The notes below the pieces were generated by a model. It worked only from the letters and a program-made list of their open reading frames with translations. It was not told the origin of the DNA and searched no databases. A program made the position numbers and the translations under genes. This document shows positions 1 through 8,811 of a stretch of DNA of 64,000 nucleotides, in pieces (position 1 is the stretch's first letter; every line of letters begins with the position of its first letter). Location: contig OZ242360.1 of NCBI GenBank assembly GCA_965208775.1, positions 310,001 to 374,000 of the forward strand, read 5' to 3'. The stretch comes from JAPOVO01 sp026708165. GTDB taxonomy: Bacteria; Chloroflexota; UBA11872; VXNJ01.

Positions 1-486
1 TGTGTGACCTCCGATTACAGCGCTAGCGCCGGCATCCTCCGTCAACTGGAGCAACCGCTGGTCGCCATCATCTTCGATCAAGCCCTCTTCGTCGCTCCGA
101 GGCGTGCCATGGAAGATGCTCAGGCGACCCGCGCCGGCGCGGCTTTGAACAGTGATGTTCGGCGGAAGCGCGCCAAGAGATTCCACGAGTTCCGGCCCCA
201 ACTGGTCCCGAGTCCATGCGACGATCTTTCCCACGCCGGATTCGGGATCAAGGCTTCCCGCCGCCGCAAGCTCTTCGAGGTCGGCAATCATTCTGTCGGT
301 GTTGCCCCGTACACTCGCCCATCCGTTTTGCCGGAGCATCTCAACGCATTCGCGCGGATGCGGTCCAAACAGGGCCAGGTCGCCCGCCGCGTAGACTTCC
401 TCCAGATCCTCCGATTCGATAACCCGCGCGACGGCTTCCAGTGCGGACAGATTTCCGTGAATGTCGGAGATTATCGCGAATCGCAT
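1..486 (-). CDS. Metallophosphoesterase, YfcE/calcineurin-like (3' end beyond window)
   Basis: The minus strand opens at an ATG (486-484) and runs without a stop to the window edge, giving 162 residues of an incomplete protein. It begins with the first metallophosphoesterase block, M-R-F-A-I-I-S-D-I-H-G-N (Asp8 and His10 as metal ligands). It continues with G-D at about 36-37, R-G-N-T-D (the G-N-x-D/H block) at about 62-66, and ends in F-H-G-T-P then I-G-G-H-T, the C-terminal metal-binding block. This places it in the small YfcE/MJ0936-type phosphodiesterase family, acting on cyclic or simple phosphodiesters; the substrate cannot be told. It is divergent from the LarA-like gene, with about 100 bp between them. 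A 171-codon frame on the plus strand here is only its shadow. Confidence 0.85.
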   Translation of the reverse strand, partial: MRFAIISDIHGNLSALEAVARVIESEDLEEVYAAGDLALFGPHPRECVEMLRQNGWASVRGNTDRMIADLEELAAAGSLDPESGVGKIVAWTRDQLGPELVESLGALPPNITVQSRAGAGRLSIFHGTPRSDEEGLIEDDGDQRLLQLTEDAGASAVIGGHT

Positions 487-589
487 CAGGCCAGGCTCCG
501 CAGAGCTATGTGTACATGACCGCCCTTCCGTTTGAGCGTACCAAACCGCCCTCTACTAATCGACAGCGCATCGGCGCTTCCGCCGCGCC

Positions 590-1882
590 ATGCGCTATAT
601 TCCGAGTTCAAGTCAGGTCGCCCCGGCACGGGAGTTTTACGTGGATTGGCCCCAATTCGTTCCGATGCAGCAGGATTTCGACGCTCGCGAGGTAGCCGAC
701 CTTGAAGGCCAGCTTGTCGAAGGCATACGTGCCAGACTGGCGACAGGCAGAGCCAAGCCAGGTGAAAGTGTGGCGGTCGGGGTAGGAAGCCGCGGAGTCT
801 CGCCGATTCAGCAGGTCACGACCGCCGTCGTCCGCGAATTGAAGGCAAGCGGGCTTCAACCGTTCATAGTGCCGGCCATGGGCAGTCACGGCGGCGGCAC
901 GGCCAAAGGTCAGCGACACGTGCTTGCAGAGCGCGGGATAACCGAATCAGACATCGGCGCGCCAATCCACGCGACTATGGATACTCACGTTCTGGGAACG
1001 ACCCCGCACGGCGTGGATGTCCATATGGACCTGAACGCATTCAGCGCCGATCATGTCGTCATTATTGCTCGAGTTAAACCGCACACCAGCTTTCGTTCCG
1101 ATATCGAAAGTGGTCTGTGCAAGATGCTGAGCGTGGGTCTGGGTAAGAGAGCGGGAGCCGCCAGCATCCACGAAGCGGGGCTAGTCCAAACGATCCCGGA
1201 GGCGGCCACGGTCGGCATAGATTCGGGCAAGCTGCTCTTCGGCGTGGCACTGGTAGAGAACGCCTTCGACCGACCATACCTGGCGAGTGTCTGCCCGCCG
1301 CATGAGTTTCATCAGACGGACCGCGAGCTCTTGATCGAGGCCAAGCGCATACTGCCCCGCATCCCGACCGACCAACTTGATCTCCTGATCGTAGACGAGA
1401 TCGGCAAGGACATATCCGGCACCGGCATGGACACCAACGTCATCGGGATGTGGCGTCGAATTGGCGGCGAGCGCACGCCGGACTACGGATTCCTTTCCGT
1501 ACTCAGGTTGCGCCCGACTTCCGACGGCAATGCGGTAGGCATTGGTATGGCAGACTTCACTACGCAGACGCTCGTAGATTCAATCGACAGGGAACAGACA
1601 TACGTCAACGCACTCACGGCGCTGGCACCGCTGATGGTGCGGATCCCCCTGACGATGGCAAACGACTACGAGTGCCTCGAAGCCTCAGTCGGTCTCGCTC
1701 AACGCATGTCCGGACCAGATGTCCGCCTTGGTCGAATAAAGAACACGTTGGAGCTTGAGAGCTTTTCGGTCACGCCGCCCGTAGCTGAAGAAATGCACCT
1801 TGCAGGATCGGCAACTCCGGCGGGCGATCCGGCACCGCTGCGATTCGACTCGCAAGGCAATCTGGTCGATATGGCCCCGTGA
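590..1882 (+). CDS. LarA-like (DUF2088, lactate racemase N-terminal-type) protein
   Basis: This 430-residue protein has the architecture of lactate-racemase homologues that are not classic LarA. It has a Rossmann-like first half with GVGSRGV (64-70) and MGSHGGGT (97-104), then RVKPHTSFR (161-169) and GLGKRAGA (183-190), the His/Lys-bearing blocks conserved in LarA-like proteins. LarA itself racemises lactate with a nickel-pincer cofactor. Many homologues act on other 2-hydroxyacids and the substrate cannot be read from sequence. No LarB/C/E cofactor genes are in view. The MFS gene follows after 24 bp and a ROK kinase after that, so the three probably form one catabolic operon for a hydroxyacid or sugar acid (inference). 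The start is the first ATG of the frame. Confidence 0.75.
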   Translation: MRYIPSSSQVAPAREFYVDWPQFVPMQQDFDAREVADLEGQLVEGIRARLATGRAKPGESVAVGVGSRGVSPIQQVTTAVVRELKASGLQPFIVPAMGSHGGGTAKGQRHVLAERGITESDIGAPIHATMDTHVLGTTPHGVDVHMDLNAFSADHVVIIARVKPHTSFRSDIESGLCKMLSVGLGKRAGAASIHEAGLVQTIPEAATVGIDSGKLLFGVALVENAFDRPYLASVCPPHEFHQTDRELLIEAKRILPRIPTDQLDLLIVDEIGKDISGTGMDTNVIGMWRRIGGERTPDYGFLSVLRLRPTSDGNAVGIGMADFTTQTLVDSIDREQTYVNALTALAPLMVRIPLTMANDYECLEASVGLAQRMSGPDVRLGRIKNTLELESFSVTPPVAEEMHLAGSATPAGDPAPLRFDSQGNLVDMAP

Positions 1883-1906
1883 CCACTCTCGTCAGCCTGA
1901 CCGGGT

Positions 1907-3199
1907 GTGCCGACGACTGATCGAGTAGTGTCGGTCGCCAAGTCCGTGAATAGACCTTCGCCTCCGACGTACCACATCCTGGCGGGCGGCTGGATTTACT
2001 TCGTATACGGGCTGGCCATAACCGCTATCGGGCCAACGCTTCAGCCGATCCGCGAATCGTTCGGACTGGGTCTTGCGGAACTCGGTCTCATATTTTCGTT
2101 CATGGCGGCGGGCTACGTAGTCGCTTCGCTTTTCGGGAGCCCGATGTCGGACCGACGCGGGCGGCGGATCTTCATAGTTGGCGGCTCTGCGCTCATGGCG
2201 GCGGGTATAGGCGCTATGCCTCTCGCACCAACCTGGCCCCTCGTTCTCGCGGGCGTACTCTTCGCAGGACTCGGAATGGGCCTTTTCGAAGGCCCCCTGA
2301 ATGCGCTTATGGTCGACCACGCTCCCGAAGGCGCGGCTAAATGGCTCAATCTCCTACACTTGTTCTTCGGCATTGGATGTCTGGCAGGGCCGATACTGGC
2401 GGGGTACGCGCTCGCAAGCGATGTCGAGTGGCGGCTGATACACGGCGCGCTCGCGGCGGCCGCGTGCACCACGCCATTCCCATTCGTGTTCATGCGAATA
2501 TCAAGGCCGATCATTAGTAGAGCGCATTCTTTTGCGGCAATTAGAAAGGGGGTCCTCCATCCGGTCTTCCTGCTGATGATGGCCGTTCTGGGGCTCTACA
2601 TCGGCTTCGAGGTAGCGTTGAGCGGTTGGCTGCCGAGCTTTCTAGAGCTAGAGCACGGCTTTTCACGCGGACTTGCCGGAATCTCGCTATCGGCGCTTTG
2701 GGGCGGAATAATCATTGGCAGGATGCTGGCGGGCCTCTTTCTCAGATGGATCAGTCCGCTGCCGCTTCTTGCGCTCTCGATGGCCCTGGCAGGCCCTCTG
2801 GTGCTCGTGGCTTCGCTGGTCGACAACCCGGCCGCAAGCCTTGCCGGCTTCGGACTTGTAGGCGTCTTTGTCGCCATAACTTTACCCATAGCACTCTCCC
2901 AGGGCGTTTCTACGCAGAAGACGGCTAGAGGCGCGTTGGCCGGCTTCCTGATGGCTGCCTCCGCAGTCGGAGCCATCGCGTTTCCTCCCGTCGTCGGGGC
3001 CATAGCCGGCCCATTGGGGCTGCGCGCGGCGATGGCAATGACCGCCGTGCTGTGCGGTTTCACGGCCATTGCAGCGCTATGGGCTGCGGTCTACGTGAAT
3101 CGCCGTAAGGACAAGATTCGGGACCTCCGCAGTAATATCCATGACCCGGTTCCAGCCGCCACGGTAGGGGCGCAACCACTCAAACGGAGCAGTCGATGA
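1907..3199 (+). CDS. MFS transporter
   Basis: This is a 430-residue, very hydrophobic protein with about 12 predicted membrane helices and a hydrophilic tail of about 25 residues. The loop after helix 2 reads G-S-P-M-S-D-R-R-G-R-R, the classic MFS loop 2-3 signature (G-x-x-x-D-R-x-G-R-R), so the superfamily is clear. It sits between a LarA-like gene and a ROK kinase, and its stop overlaps the ROK start (ATGA), which suggests import of a sugar, sugar acid or hydroxyacid used by those enzymes. The chosen start is a GTG at 1907; another in-frame GTG at 1928 is equally possible. Substrate specificity is unknown. Confidence 0.85.
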   Translation: MPTTDRVVSVAKSVNRPSPPTYHILAGGWIYFVYGLAITAIGPTLQPIRESFGLGLAELGLIFSFMAAGYVVASLFGSPMSDRRGRRIFIVGGSALMAAGIGAMPLAPTWPLVLAGVLFAGLGMGLFEGPLNALMVDHAPEGAAKWLNLLHLFFGIGCLAGPILAGYALASDVEWRLIHGALAAAACTTPFPFVFMRISRPIISRAHSFAAIRKGVLHPVFLLMMAVLGLYIGFEVALSGWLPSFLELEHGFSRGLAGISLSALWGGIIIGRMLAGLFLRWISPLPLLALSMALAGPLVLVASLVDNPAASLAGFGLVGVFVAITLPIALSQGVSTQKTARGALAGFLMAASAVGAIAFPPVVGAIAGPLGLRAAMAMTAVLCGFTAIAALWAAVYVNRRKDKIRDLRSNIHDPVPAATVGAQPLKRSSR

Positions 3200-4191
3200 A
3201 CGCGGACAGCGATTTGGCCGTGTATGCGGCTGTCGACTTCGGCGGCACCAGGATAAGGAGCGCTATCGTCCTACCCGACGGTGCGGTGGAGGGATGGAAC
3301 ACCACAGAAACCCCCCACGGGGAGGGCGCTTCCGCCGTTGTCGAACGCGTTGCCGATAGTGTCGAAACTTCAATCAATGTGTCCGGCGTTCAAGTTGCGG
3401 AGATTCGGGCGATGGGAGTCGCCGCGCCCGGCCCGCTCGACCACAAAACCGGAATGGTCCTGCACGCGCCAAACATCCCTGGTTTCGAGAACGTTCAAGT
3501 TGCCGGGCCACTCAGCAACAGGCTCGGGTTTCCTGTATTTCTGGGAAACGACGCCAATCTTGCCGCTCTCGCCGAACACGCCTATGGCGCCGGCCGAGGA
3601 GTACGCGACATGGTCTACGTCACAGTAAGCACCGGCGTTGGTGGAGGCGTTCTGGTCGACGGCGAACTCTTGCTAGGCGCCACGGGCAATGCCGGCGAGG
3701 TCGGACATTCCACCGTCAACATGCACGGCAACTACCACCAGTGTGGAAACCTAGGATGTGTGGAGATGTATGCGTCTGGCGGTGGTATGAGCCAGCAGGC
3801 TAGCGCAGCCCTTGCTGCCGGCAGGCCATCGTCGCTCCAAAGCGCGTTCGACGAGCGGGGCCGTGTGAGCGGACGAGAGGTCATAGAGGCCGCACGGCTT
3901 GGCGATGGCCTCGCCGTCGAGATCGTGGACCACGCGGTGGAAGCTCTTGCGGCCGGAATTCTGAGTTTCGTCCACGTGCTCAATCCGGAACTGGTCATAA
4001 TAGGCGGCGGAGTTGCCAATGCGGGAGACATTCTCTTTAAGCCCCTGCGCAAGATCGTGTACGAGCGTGCGCTCCCTGGTTTCGGACAAATCCTCCGAAT
4101 AGAGCCATGGACTCTCGGCGAAAGCGTGGGCATCCTCGGAGCCGCCGAGTGGGCGCGTCGAAACCTGCGCGATCGAGCCGGGCATTCCTGA
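3196..4191 (+). CDS. ROK family sugar kinase (glucokinase-like)
   Basis: This is a 331-residue ROK protein without the N-terminal helix-turn-helix of ROK repressors, so it is a kinase rather than a regulator. It shows the phosphate-1 motif DFGGTR (14-19), catalytic Asp in GNDAN (117-121), STGVGGG (145-151), EVGH (168-171) and a zinc motif written HQCGNLGC (181-188). The ROK consensus is CxCGxxGC, so the first Cys is His here, which may still bind zinc. The length is typical of glucokinase, N-acetylmannosamine kinase and fructokinase members. It overlaps the MFS gene by 4 bp, which implies translational coupling. The likely job is phosphorylating the sugar the carrier brings in (inference). 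Confidence 0.85.
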   Translation: MNADSDLAVYAAVDFGGTRIRSAIVLPDGAVEGWNTTETPHGEGASAVVERVADSVETSINVSGVQVAEIRAMGVAAPGPLDHKTGMVLHAPNIPGFENVQVAGPLSNRLGFPVFLGNDANLAALAEHAYGAGRGVRDMVYVTVSTGVGGGVLVDGELLLGATGNAGEVGHSTVNMHGNYHQCGNLGCVEMYASGGGMSQQASAALAAGRPSSLQSAFDERGRVSGREVIEAARLGDGLAVEIVDHAVEALAAGILSFVHVLNPELVIIGGGVANAGDILFKPLRKIVYERALPGFGQILRIEPWTLGESVGILGAAEWARRNLRDRAGHS

Positions 4192-4199
4192 AAGTAAAG

Positions 4200-5840
4200 C
4201 TACCCAGGCCGCTCGACAACCGCGTCGTCGAACACGAGATAGCCCCCAATGGGGGAGGCCCATACGCCGGTGACGTAGGGCTGAATCAGATAGGCCTTGC
4301 CCTCTTCAGCAATCGGAATGCCGGGCAACTCAGCGTCTAGAATCACCTCGGCTTTCGCGTAGGCATCTCGCCTCAATTGCGGGTCCGCCATGACATCCGC
4401 GATACCAACAAGGGAATCGTATTCGGCATTCGACCAGCCCGACCGCAAGGCATCTTCGCCGGAGTGCCACAGAGGGTTGTGCCAGCCCGCCGGATCCAGA
4501 TAGTTGGATTCCCAGCCCGAACGGTATATATCGAAGTCACCGGGCGATTCCGAGAAATCCAGGTACTCTCTCCACTCCATACTGTCGAGACTGACTTCAA
4601 TTCCGAGCACGTCCGACCACCGTGATACCAGATGGGAAGCCAAGCGCTCCCAATGACTTGTGCGGTGATATGAGAGCTTTACCGCCGGGAAATCCTGTCC
4701 TCCCGGAAAGCCCGCCTCGACAAGGAGACTGCGAGCCTCATCCGCCGCCGCCTCGGGCGACCCGGGAGGATCCTCCCAGCGGCCTACCAGGGCTCTGGGA
4801 ACGAGACTCCTAGATGGTTGCTGAGCTCCGGAAAAGACACGACCGTCGGCCGTTGTTATGTCGATCGCGAGCGCAAACGCCCGCCGAACCCGCGCGTCCG
4901 TCCAGGGCGGCTTGCGAGTGTTGAAAACCAGAAACCAGTTTTGGGCCATCGGGAAGACAGCCGTGTTCATGGCAAGATCGCCGCTGTCACGCAGCACAGC
5001 CTGCCACTCCTTGTCACCTAACTCGACGACATCCGCAACCTGATTGCGAAACAGCGGAATCACCGCTGTTTCCGATTCAACGATCTTCACGCGGATCTCG
5101 TCGAAACGAGGGCGCGAGGAGTCCCAATAGTGTGGGTTTGGAACCAGCTTCATACTCTCGCCGTGGAACCATTCGGCCAATCGATACGGACCATTGGTGT
5201 CGATATGCGAGGCCTCGGTCCAACGATCCCACCATCCTTCAATAGCCTCTTGTGGGAGTGGCGTGAATGTCCACGTGGCAGTACGAGCGAGAAAAGACAT
5301 TGAGGGATGAACGAGGTCTACCCTCAGTTCACCGGCCGTGACCGCCCTGACGGCAACCGCAGAGTCGGCATCGACAGATCCCTCGGCAAACCTCTTAGCG
5401 CCAGCAATCTGATAGAGCAAATGCGATTTATCTGCGGCCACCGCCGGATCAAGGTTGCGGGTCCAGCCGTACCTGAAGTCCTTGGCCACCAAACGCTTCC
5501 CCGATTGCCACTTGGCTTCGGGGCGCAGCCGAAAACGAAACTCCCGTCCGTCATCGGAAATGGCCCACGATTCCGCCGCCGCCGGGAGCACCATCCCGTC
5601 GCGGGACATCTTCGTAAGCGGTTCGAACAGAAGGTTAACGATGGTGAGCGCGCCCGCTCCCGCTGCGGTTGCAGGATCAATGCTGCGCGGCTCGGTCATG
5701 ACCAGTTGCAGGGTACGCTTCGAAGGTTCGCCGGGCACTTCGACCTCCGGCAACGGCCCGCACGCGGCGGCCAGCATCGCCACAACCGCGGCGATGAGCA
5801 TCAGCGAGGAGGCCCGATTCGTGGATCGTCGCCTCACCAT
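4200..5840 (-). CDS. ABC transporter substrate-binding lipoprotein, family 5 (peptide/opine/nickel type)
   Basis: This is a 546-residue lipoprotein. The basic start MVRRR, a hydrophobic stretch and the lipobox LAAAC (Cys27) mark type II signal processing and anchoring on the outer face of the membrane. The mature part has the family-5 solute-binding fold: E-P-R-S-I-D-P-A-T near the start, L-F-E-P-L-T-K, and G-P-Y-R-L-A-E-W in the middle. Such proteins catch oligopeptides, glycosides or opines for an ABC importer. No permease or ATPase gene is adjacent, so it may serve a remote transporter. It follows a paralogous binding-protein gene (now disrupted) by 22 bp and a NUDIX gene further upstream. 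It faces the ROK gene tail-to-tail across 8 bp. Confidence 0.9.
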   Translation of the reverse strand: MVRRRSTNRASSLMLIAAVVAMLAAACGPLPEVEVPGEPSKRTLQLVMTEPRSIDPATAAGAGALTIVNLLFEPLTKMSRDGMVLPAAAESWAISDDGREFRFRLRPEAKWQSGKRLVAKDFRYGWTRNLDPAVAADKSHLLYQIAGAKRFAEGSVDADSAVAVRAVTAGELRVDLVHPSMSFLARTATWTFTPLPQEAIEGWWDRWTEASHIDTNGPYRLAEWFHGESMKLVPNPHYWDSSRPRFDEIRVKIVESETAVIPLFRNQVADVVELGDKEWQAVLRDSGDLAMNTAVFPMAQNWFLVFNTRKPPWTDARVRRAFALAIDITTADGRVFSGAQQPSRSLVPRALVGRWEDPPGSPEAAADEARSLLVEAGFPGGQDFPAVKLSYHRTSHWERLASHLVSRWSDVLGIEVSLDSMEWREYLDFSESPGDFDIYRSGWESNYLDPAGWHNPLWHSGEDALRSGWSNAEYDSLVGIADVMADPQLRRDAYAKAEVILDAELPGIPIAEEGKAYLIQPYVTGVWASPIGGYLVFDDAVVERPG

Positions 5841-5862
5841 CGAGCTTCGCGCACGCTAACCA

Positions 5863-7371
5863 TCATTCGGCTATCCATACCAAAGACATCCATTCCTGAG
5901 TGCTGGGAGGTATCTGCAGTCCGCGTACGCTTGGTCTGACCAGAAGGTGATCGACTGAAAACCAAAACGGGACTATCGGAGCTTCCTCGACGACAATCGA
6001 TTCGACACGCGAGTACAAACTCAACCTTTGACCTCGATTGAGTTCCACCCGAGCATCCTCCAGAAGGCCGTCGACTTCCGGATTCGAGTAGTGCGAGGAG
6101 TTTTCAGGACTTCGCGAGTGAAACATCAGGTCGAGAAAGTTATGCGGATCCGGATAATCGGCGCCCCATCCCAGCGAATACATATGGAAGTCAGTCATGT
6201 CCCCATATATCTGATTCAGAAAGCTAGACCACTCGAGCGTCTGGACAGCGACCTCCACGCCCAGATTCTCGCGGATTAGATACAGCGACGCCTTAACATG
6301 GGCCGGCAGCAGCAGCCCGCCCCCTGATACCAGCATTCTGATCTCCGGCAGAGCATCGACGGACTTGTACGTGGATTTGGCAAGCTCGGCGCGCGCGTCC
6401 GTGGGATCGTAGCCAATCGCCATTCGCAAAGGATCATGTCCTGGGAATCCTGCAGGCAGGATTCCGTTTGCCTGTTGCTGAAGCCCGCGCAGGCTCACGC
6501 GGGTTATCTTCTCAACGTCTATTGCCTTGGCAAAGGCGCGGCGCACATGTACGTCATCGAAGGGCGGAACTTCGGCATTAAACCCGATGTAGAACAGTGA
6601 CGATTTAGGGGCGTACTGGTAGTGGTCCTTCAAGGGGTCATTCGAATCGCGGAATCGCTCGACGTCCCCGCGGTGGATTCGAACGATGTCGAGCTGACCT
6701 GTCTCGTATCGCAACAACGCCTCCGATGAACCGATCAAGGCGATCCTCACGCCCGAAAGGCGGGGCGGGGAGTGATAGTTGTCGTTCTTTTCTAGAACTA
6801 TCTCCTCACCTGGCTCCCAAGCCGCGAGCTTGAACGGCCCGCTCGAATTGGGCGATCGATACCATTCGGTTTCATCGGTCTCGTCGACATCGACGACAAA
6901 CGAGACCGGGTGGCTAAGTTGATACAAGAAATAGGCAGAGGGTCCAATCAGGCGGATTTCAATAGTTTCCGGATTCAAGGTCCGAACTCCGGTCAAATCG
7001 GAAGTCGAACCTTGCGCGAAACCGCGGGCGCCTTCGATATTGCCCAGATACGTGAGTGCCGTCTGGGATTCTGTTTGGGGCGAGAGAGCGCGGACAAGCG
7101 ACGACTGTACGTCTTCCGCTTTCAAAGCGTCTCCGTCCGCGAATTTCAGCGATGAGCGTAGGTCGAACCTGTAAACGTGGCCATCTTCGAGTATTTCCCA
7201 GCCGGCGGCCAAGTCGCCCACTACGTTGAGTTCGGAATCGAGCTTGACCAGCCCCGCGAAAAGCTCGACGACATATTGAGAGGAACCGGTGTCCCGAACC
7301 TGGGCCGGATCGAGAGTGACCGGACGCGACCCGGCGATACGTAGGACTTGGTCCGGGGCTGGGTTTTCACT
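5863..7371 (-). pseudogene. Substrate-binding lipoprotein, family 5: C-terminal fragment (disrupted by IS)
   Basis: From about 7371 down to the TGA at 5865-5863, the minus strand encodes a family-5 binding protein without its signal peptide. It starts in S-E-N-P-A-P-D-Q-V-L-R-I-A-G-S, followed by V-T-L-D-P-A, the usual mature N-terminus. The open frame continues upstream to 8232, but that extra part is Arg/His-rich nonsense inside the IS element and antisense to nothing recognisable. The missing signal peptide lies at 9879-10042, beyond the element. Joining the two and dropping one 8-bp duplication gives 1,665 bp, exactly 555 codons (554 residues plus stop), close to the 546 residues of the paralogue downstream. 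The gene was therefore intact before a recent insertion. Confidence 0.85.
7364..7371. repeat. Target-site duplication, left copy
   Basis: The sequence TTTTCACT directly precedes the left inverted repeat and recurs exactly at 9879-9886 after the right one. An 8-bp duplication is the length generated by IS1595-family transposases. Confidence 0.9.
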
Positions 7372-7393
7372 GGGAATTATATACGTGTGCACA
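7372..7393. repeat. IS1595 left terminal inverted repeat
   Basis: This is 22 bp beginning GGGAATTATATAC. It matches the reverse complement of 9857-9878 at every position but the fourteenth (G here, C there). The inner part TGTGCACA is itself palindromic. Confidence 0.9.
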
Positions 7394-7565
7394 CCAAGCG
7401 GGACGGCGCGACCAGGAAGATGTAGAGGCTTCCAAGGGGGCTGCGCCGCCCCGCAGGCCCGGAACGGTTCGCCGATTACCCGAAGAAAATCACCGCCCCG
7501 GACCACCAGCCAGTGTAGCCCAACGGCATTCCTCGCGCGCGGTTGGAACACGTCAAGGCCGAACG

Positions 7566-8174
7566 TCACCCATCGGCCGGCCTGTCGGTTTGAATGTCCC
7601 GCAGCGTCCGGCCCCTGTATTTCCAATAATAGGTGGTGGTGATTTGTTTGTCCGTGCCCTTGAGCTCCTTCGTCAGCGGCGTGAGCAGGCATTCCCGCCC
7701 CTCGTAGGACACCTCCGTCCTGGGTCCGGCGACGACGGCTATGGCCTCCCCGCCGGTGTATCGGATCTCGGCGCCTTTCGGAATGTCGTGGGCGGCGAAC
7801 GTGAAGGGGCCCCTCCGCGCGTGCGGCCGGCTTCCGACGTTCCCCTCGCCGTCGGCCGCGGGCGTCACGTCCTCGAGCTTTATGGCTTCCAGGATTGCCG
7901 TGGCCTGCTCCGGCGCTATGTCGAAGAACTCCCGGCTCGGGTTGCGGCGTTTGTCCTCGAACGCCGCGTGCAGGGCCTTCTCGATGGCTGCCGCGTTCTC
8001 CACGCGCACGGCCAGCACGCACTCGAACCGCTCCGGGACGCCGGTCGCCTTGTACAGGTCGCGCATCCGGGTTTCGATGTCGGAGGTCGTGCCTATCTTG
8101 GCCAGGTCCGGCATGGAGGGATTCGTCAACACGTACACGACGCCTTCGCCGGCTCTGGTTTTCTTGTCGTCCAA
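7566..8174 (-). CDS. GIY-YIG nuclease-like protein with C-terminal RAMA/DUF4357-like domain (IS passenger)
   Basis: A TTG start at 8174, with GAGGGGG about 8 bp upstream, gives 202 residues. The longer open frame reaching 8519 is not plausible coding sequence. Residues 12-90 resemble the T5orf172/MUG113 branch of GIY-YIG proteins: V-Y-V-L-T-N-P (13-19), A-K-I-G (25-28), Arg36, E-K-A-L-H (65-69) and S-R-E-F-F (80-84) carry the expected Arg, His and Glu. Residues about 124-195 form a small second domain (G-A-E-I-R-Y ... V-S-Y-E-G-R ... Y-Y-W-K-Y-R-G-R-T-L) like those found on many restriction or methylase-associated proteins. It lies wholly inside the IS1595 element, opposite the small passenger genes. 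The role is unknown: host interference, defence or target handling are guesses. Confidence 0.75.
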   Translation of the reverse strand: MDDKKTRAGEGVVYVLTNPSMPDLAKIGTTSDIETRMRDLYKATGVPERFECVLAVRVENAAAIEKALHAAFEDKRRNPSREFFDIAPEQATAILEAIKLEDVTPAADGEGNVGSRPHARRGPFTFAAHDIPKGAEIRYTGGEAIAVVAGPRTEVSYEGRECLLTPLTKELKGTDKQITTTYYWKYRGRTLRDIQTDRPADG

Positions 8175-8324
8175 AAGGGTGCCCCCTCGCAGAGTGTGGG
8201 TGTGACCGTGGTTCAAGCGGGCGCACTCGCAAACCGCAAGGGGGCGCAAAGCCACGCCCCGCAACTTGCCCCTGCGGGTGATGCCCACTTGAACCGCGCG
8301 AACGGTAGCACGTCTGCGCTCGGC

Positions 8325-8353
8325 TTGCACGCCGCCATGCGAGACGTTAGATT
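8325..8353 (+). promoter_or_regulatory. Candidate sigma-70 promoter for the plus-strand passenger genes
   Basis: TTGCAC (8325-8330) and TAGATT (8348-8353) are separated by 17 bp and lie 54 bp before the start of the AT-hook gene, inside the divergent gap with the GIY-YIG gene. This is a match by eye only. Confidence 0.45.
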
Positions 8354-8406
8354 TAATGAGCGAGTGGGGTCGGCAGTCTCGCTCGTTGGAAAGGGGTTGT
8401 CCACAC

Positions 8407-8580
8407 ATGCCTGCTAAGCCCAAGCGCCCTCGCGGCCGGCCGGTCACCAAGCCGCTCCCCCCGCGCATAGACGCGGCTCCCGAAGAGATAGCCGAGATCG
8501 TGCTGAAAATGCCGCCCAAAGACGATTGGCGCTACCTCAGGGAGCGGGAATCCGAGACGAAGCGCGACGACGCGGTATAA
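8407..8580 (+). CDS. Small basic AT-hook-like protein (IS passenger)
   Basis: This encodes 57 residues from ATG 8407, with AAAGGGG about 10 bp upstream; a start at 8356 would add 17 poorly supported residues. The N-terminus K-R-P-R-G-R-P is an AT-hook core (RGRP in a basic context), so minor-groove DNA binding is likely. The rest, P-P-R-I-D-A-A-P-E-E-I-A-E and P-P-K-D-D-W-R-Y-L-R-E, is helical and acidic, with the look of a conserved small family rather than chance coding. It is one of three passenger genes in the IS1595 element and reads toward the transposase tail. A role in element regulation is possible but not shown. Confidence 0.6.
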   Translation: MPAKPKRPRGRPVTKPLPPRIDAAPEEIAEIVLKMPPKDDWRYLRERESETKRDDAV

Positions 8581-8599
8581 TTAAGTCTTTCGCGGTGCA

Positions 8600-8809
8600 A
8601 TGATGGAAGCCCGATTCGAGCAGATCGACGAGCGTCTAAATCGCGGCTCCGCTCGGTTTAAGGAAATCGAGGGTCGTGTTGACCGCACTGAGGCCGTTCT
8701 GCGACGCCTGCCTGTCGCTATAGCGATCATGATGGCCGTCCAAACGGTGATCCTGCTAATCGTCCAAACGGTGATCCTTGTTGTTGTCTTGCCGTATTTC
8801 TTGAACTAG
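8600..8809 (+). CDS. Small coiled-coil membrane protein (IS passenger)
   Basis: This is a 69-residue frame from ATG 8600. Residues 1-38 are a charged amphipathic helix with heptad spacing (F-E-Q-I-D-E-R-L, F-K-E-I-E-G-R-V-D-R-T-E), and residues 39-67 are one strongly hydrophobic segment ending P-Y-F-L-N. This is a plausible C-tail-anchored or single-pass protein. A TATAAT (8575-8580) overlaps the stop of the gene before it, 19 bp upstream of the ATG. No Shine-Dalgarno sequence is obvious. It ends 2 bp short of the transposase stop, tail-to-tail. The family is not recognised. Confidence 0.5.
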   Translation: MMEARFEQIDERLNRGSARFKEIEGRVDRTEAVLRRLPVAIAIMMAVQTVILLIVQTVILVVVLPYFLN

Positions 8810-8811
8810 TC

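Noticed and set aside
4..519. A 171-residue plus-strand frame at the window start
   Set aside because: It is antisense to a clear metallophosphoesterase with all its metal motifs on the minus strand.
5863..8232. A 789-residue continuous frame on the minus strand
   Set aside because: Only the part below 7371 encodes a binding protein; the upper 290 residues are Arg/His-rich shadow sequence inside the IS element and antisense-like to the true GIY-YIG frame.
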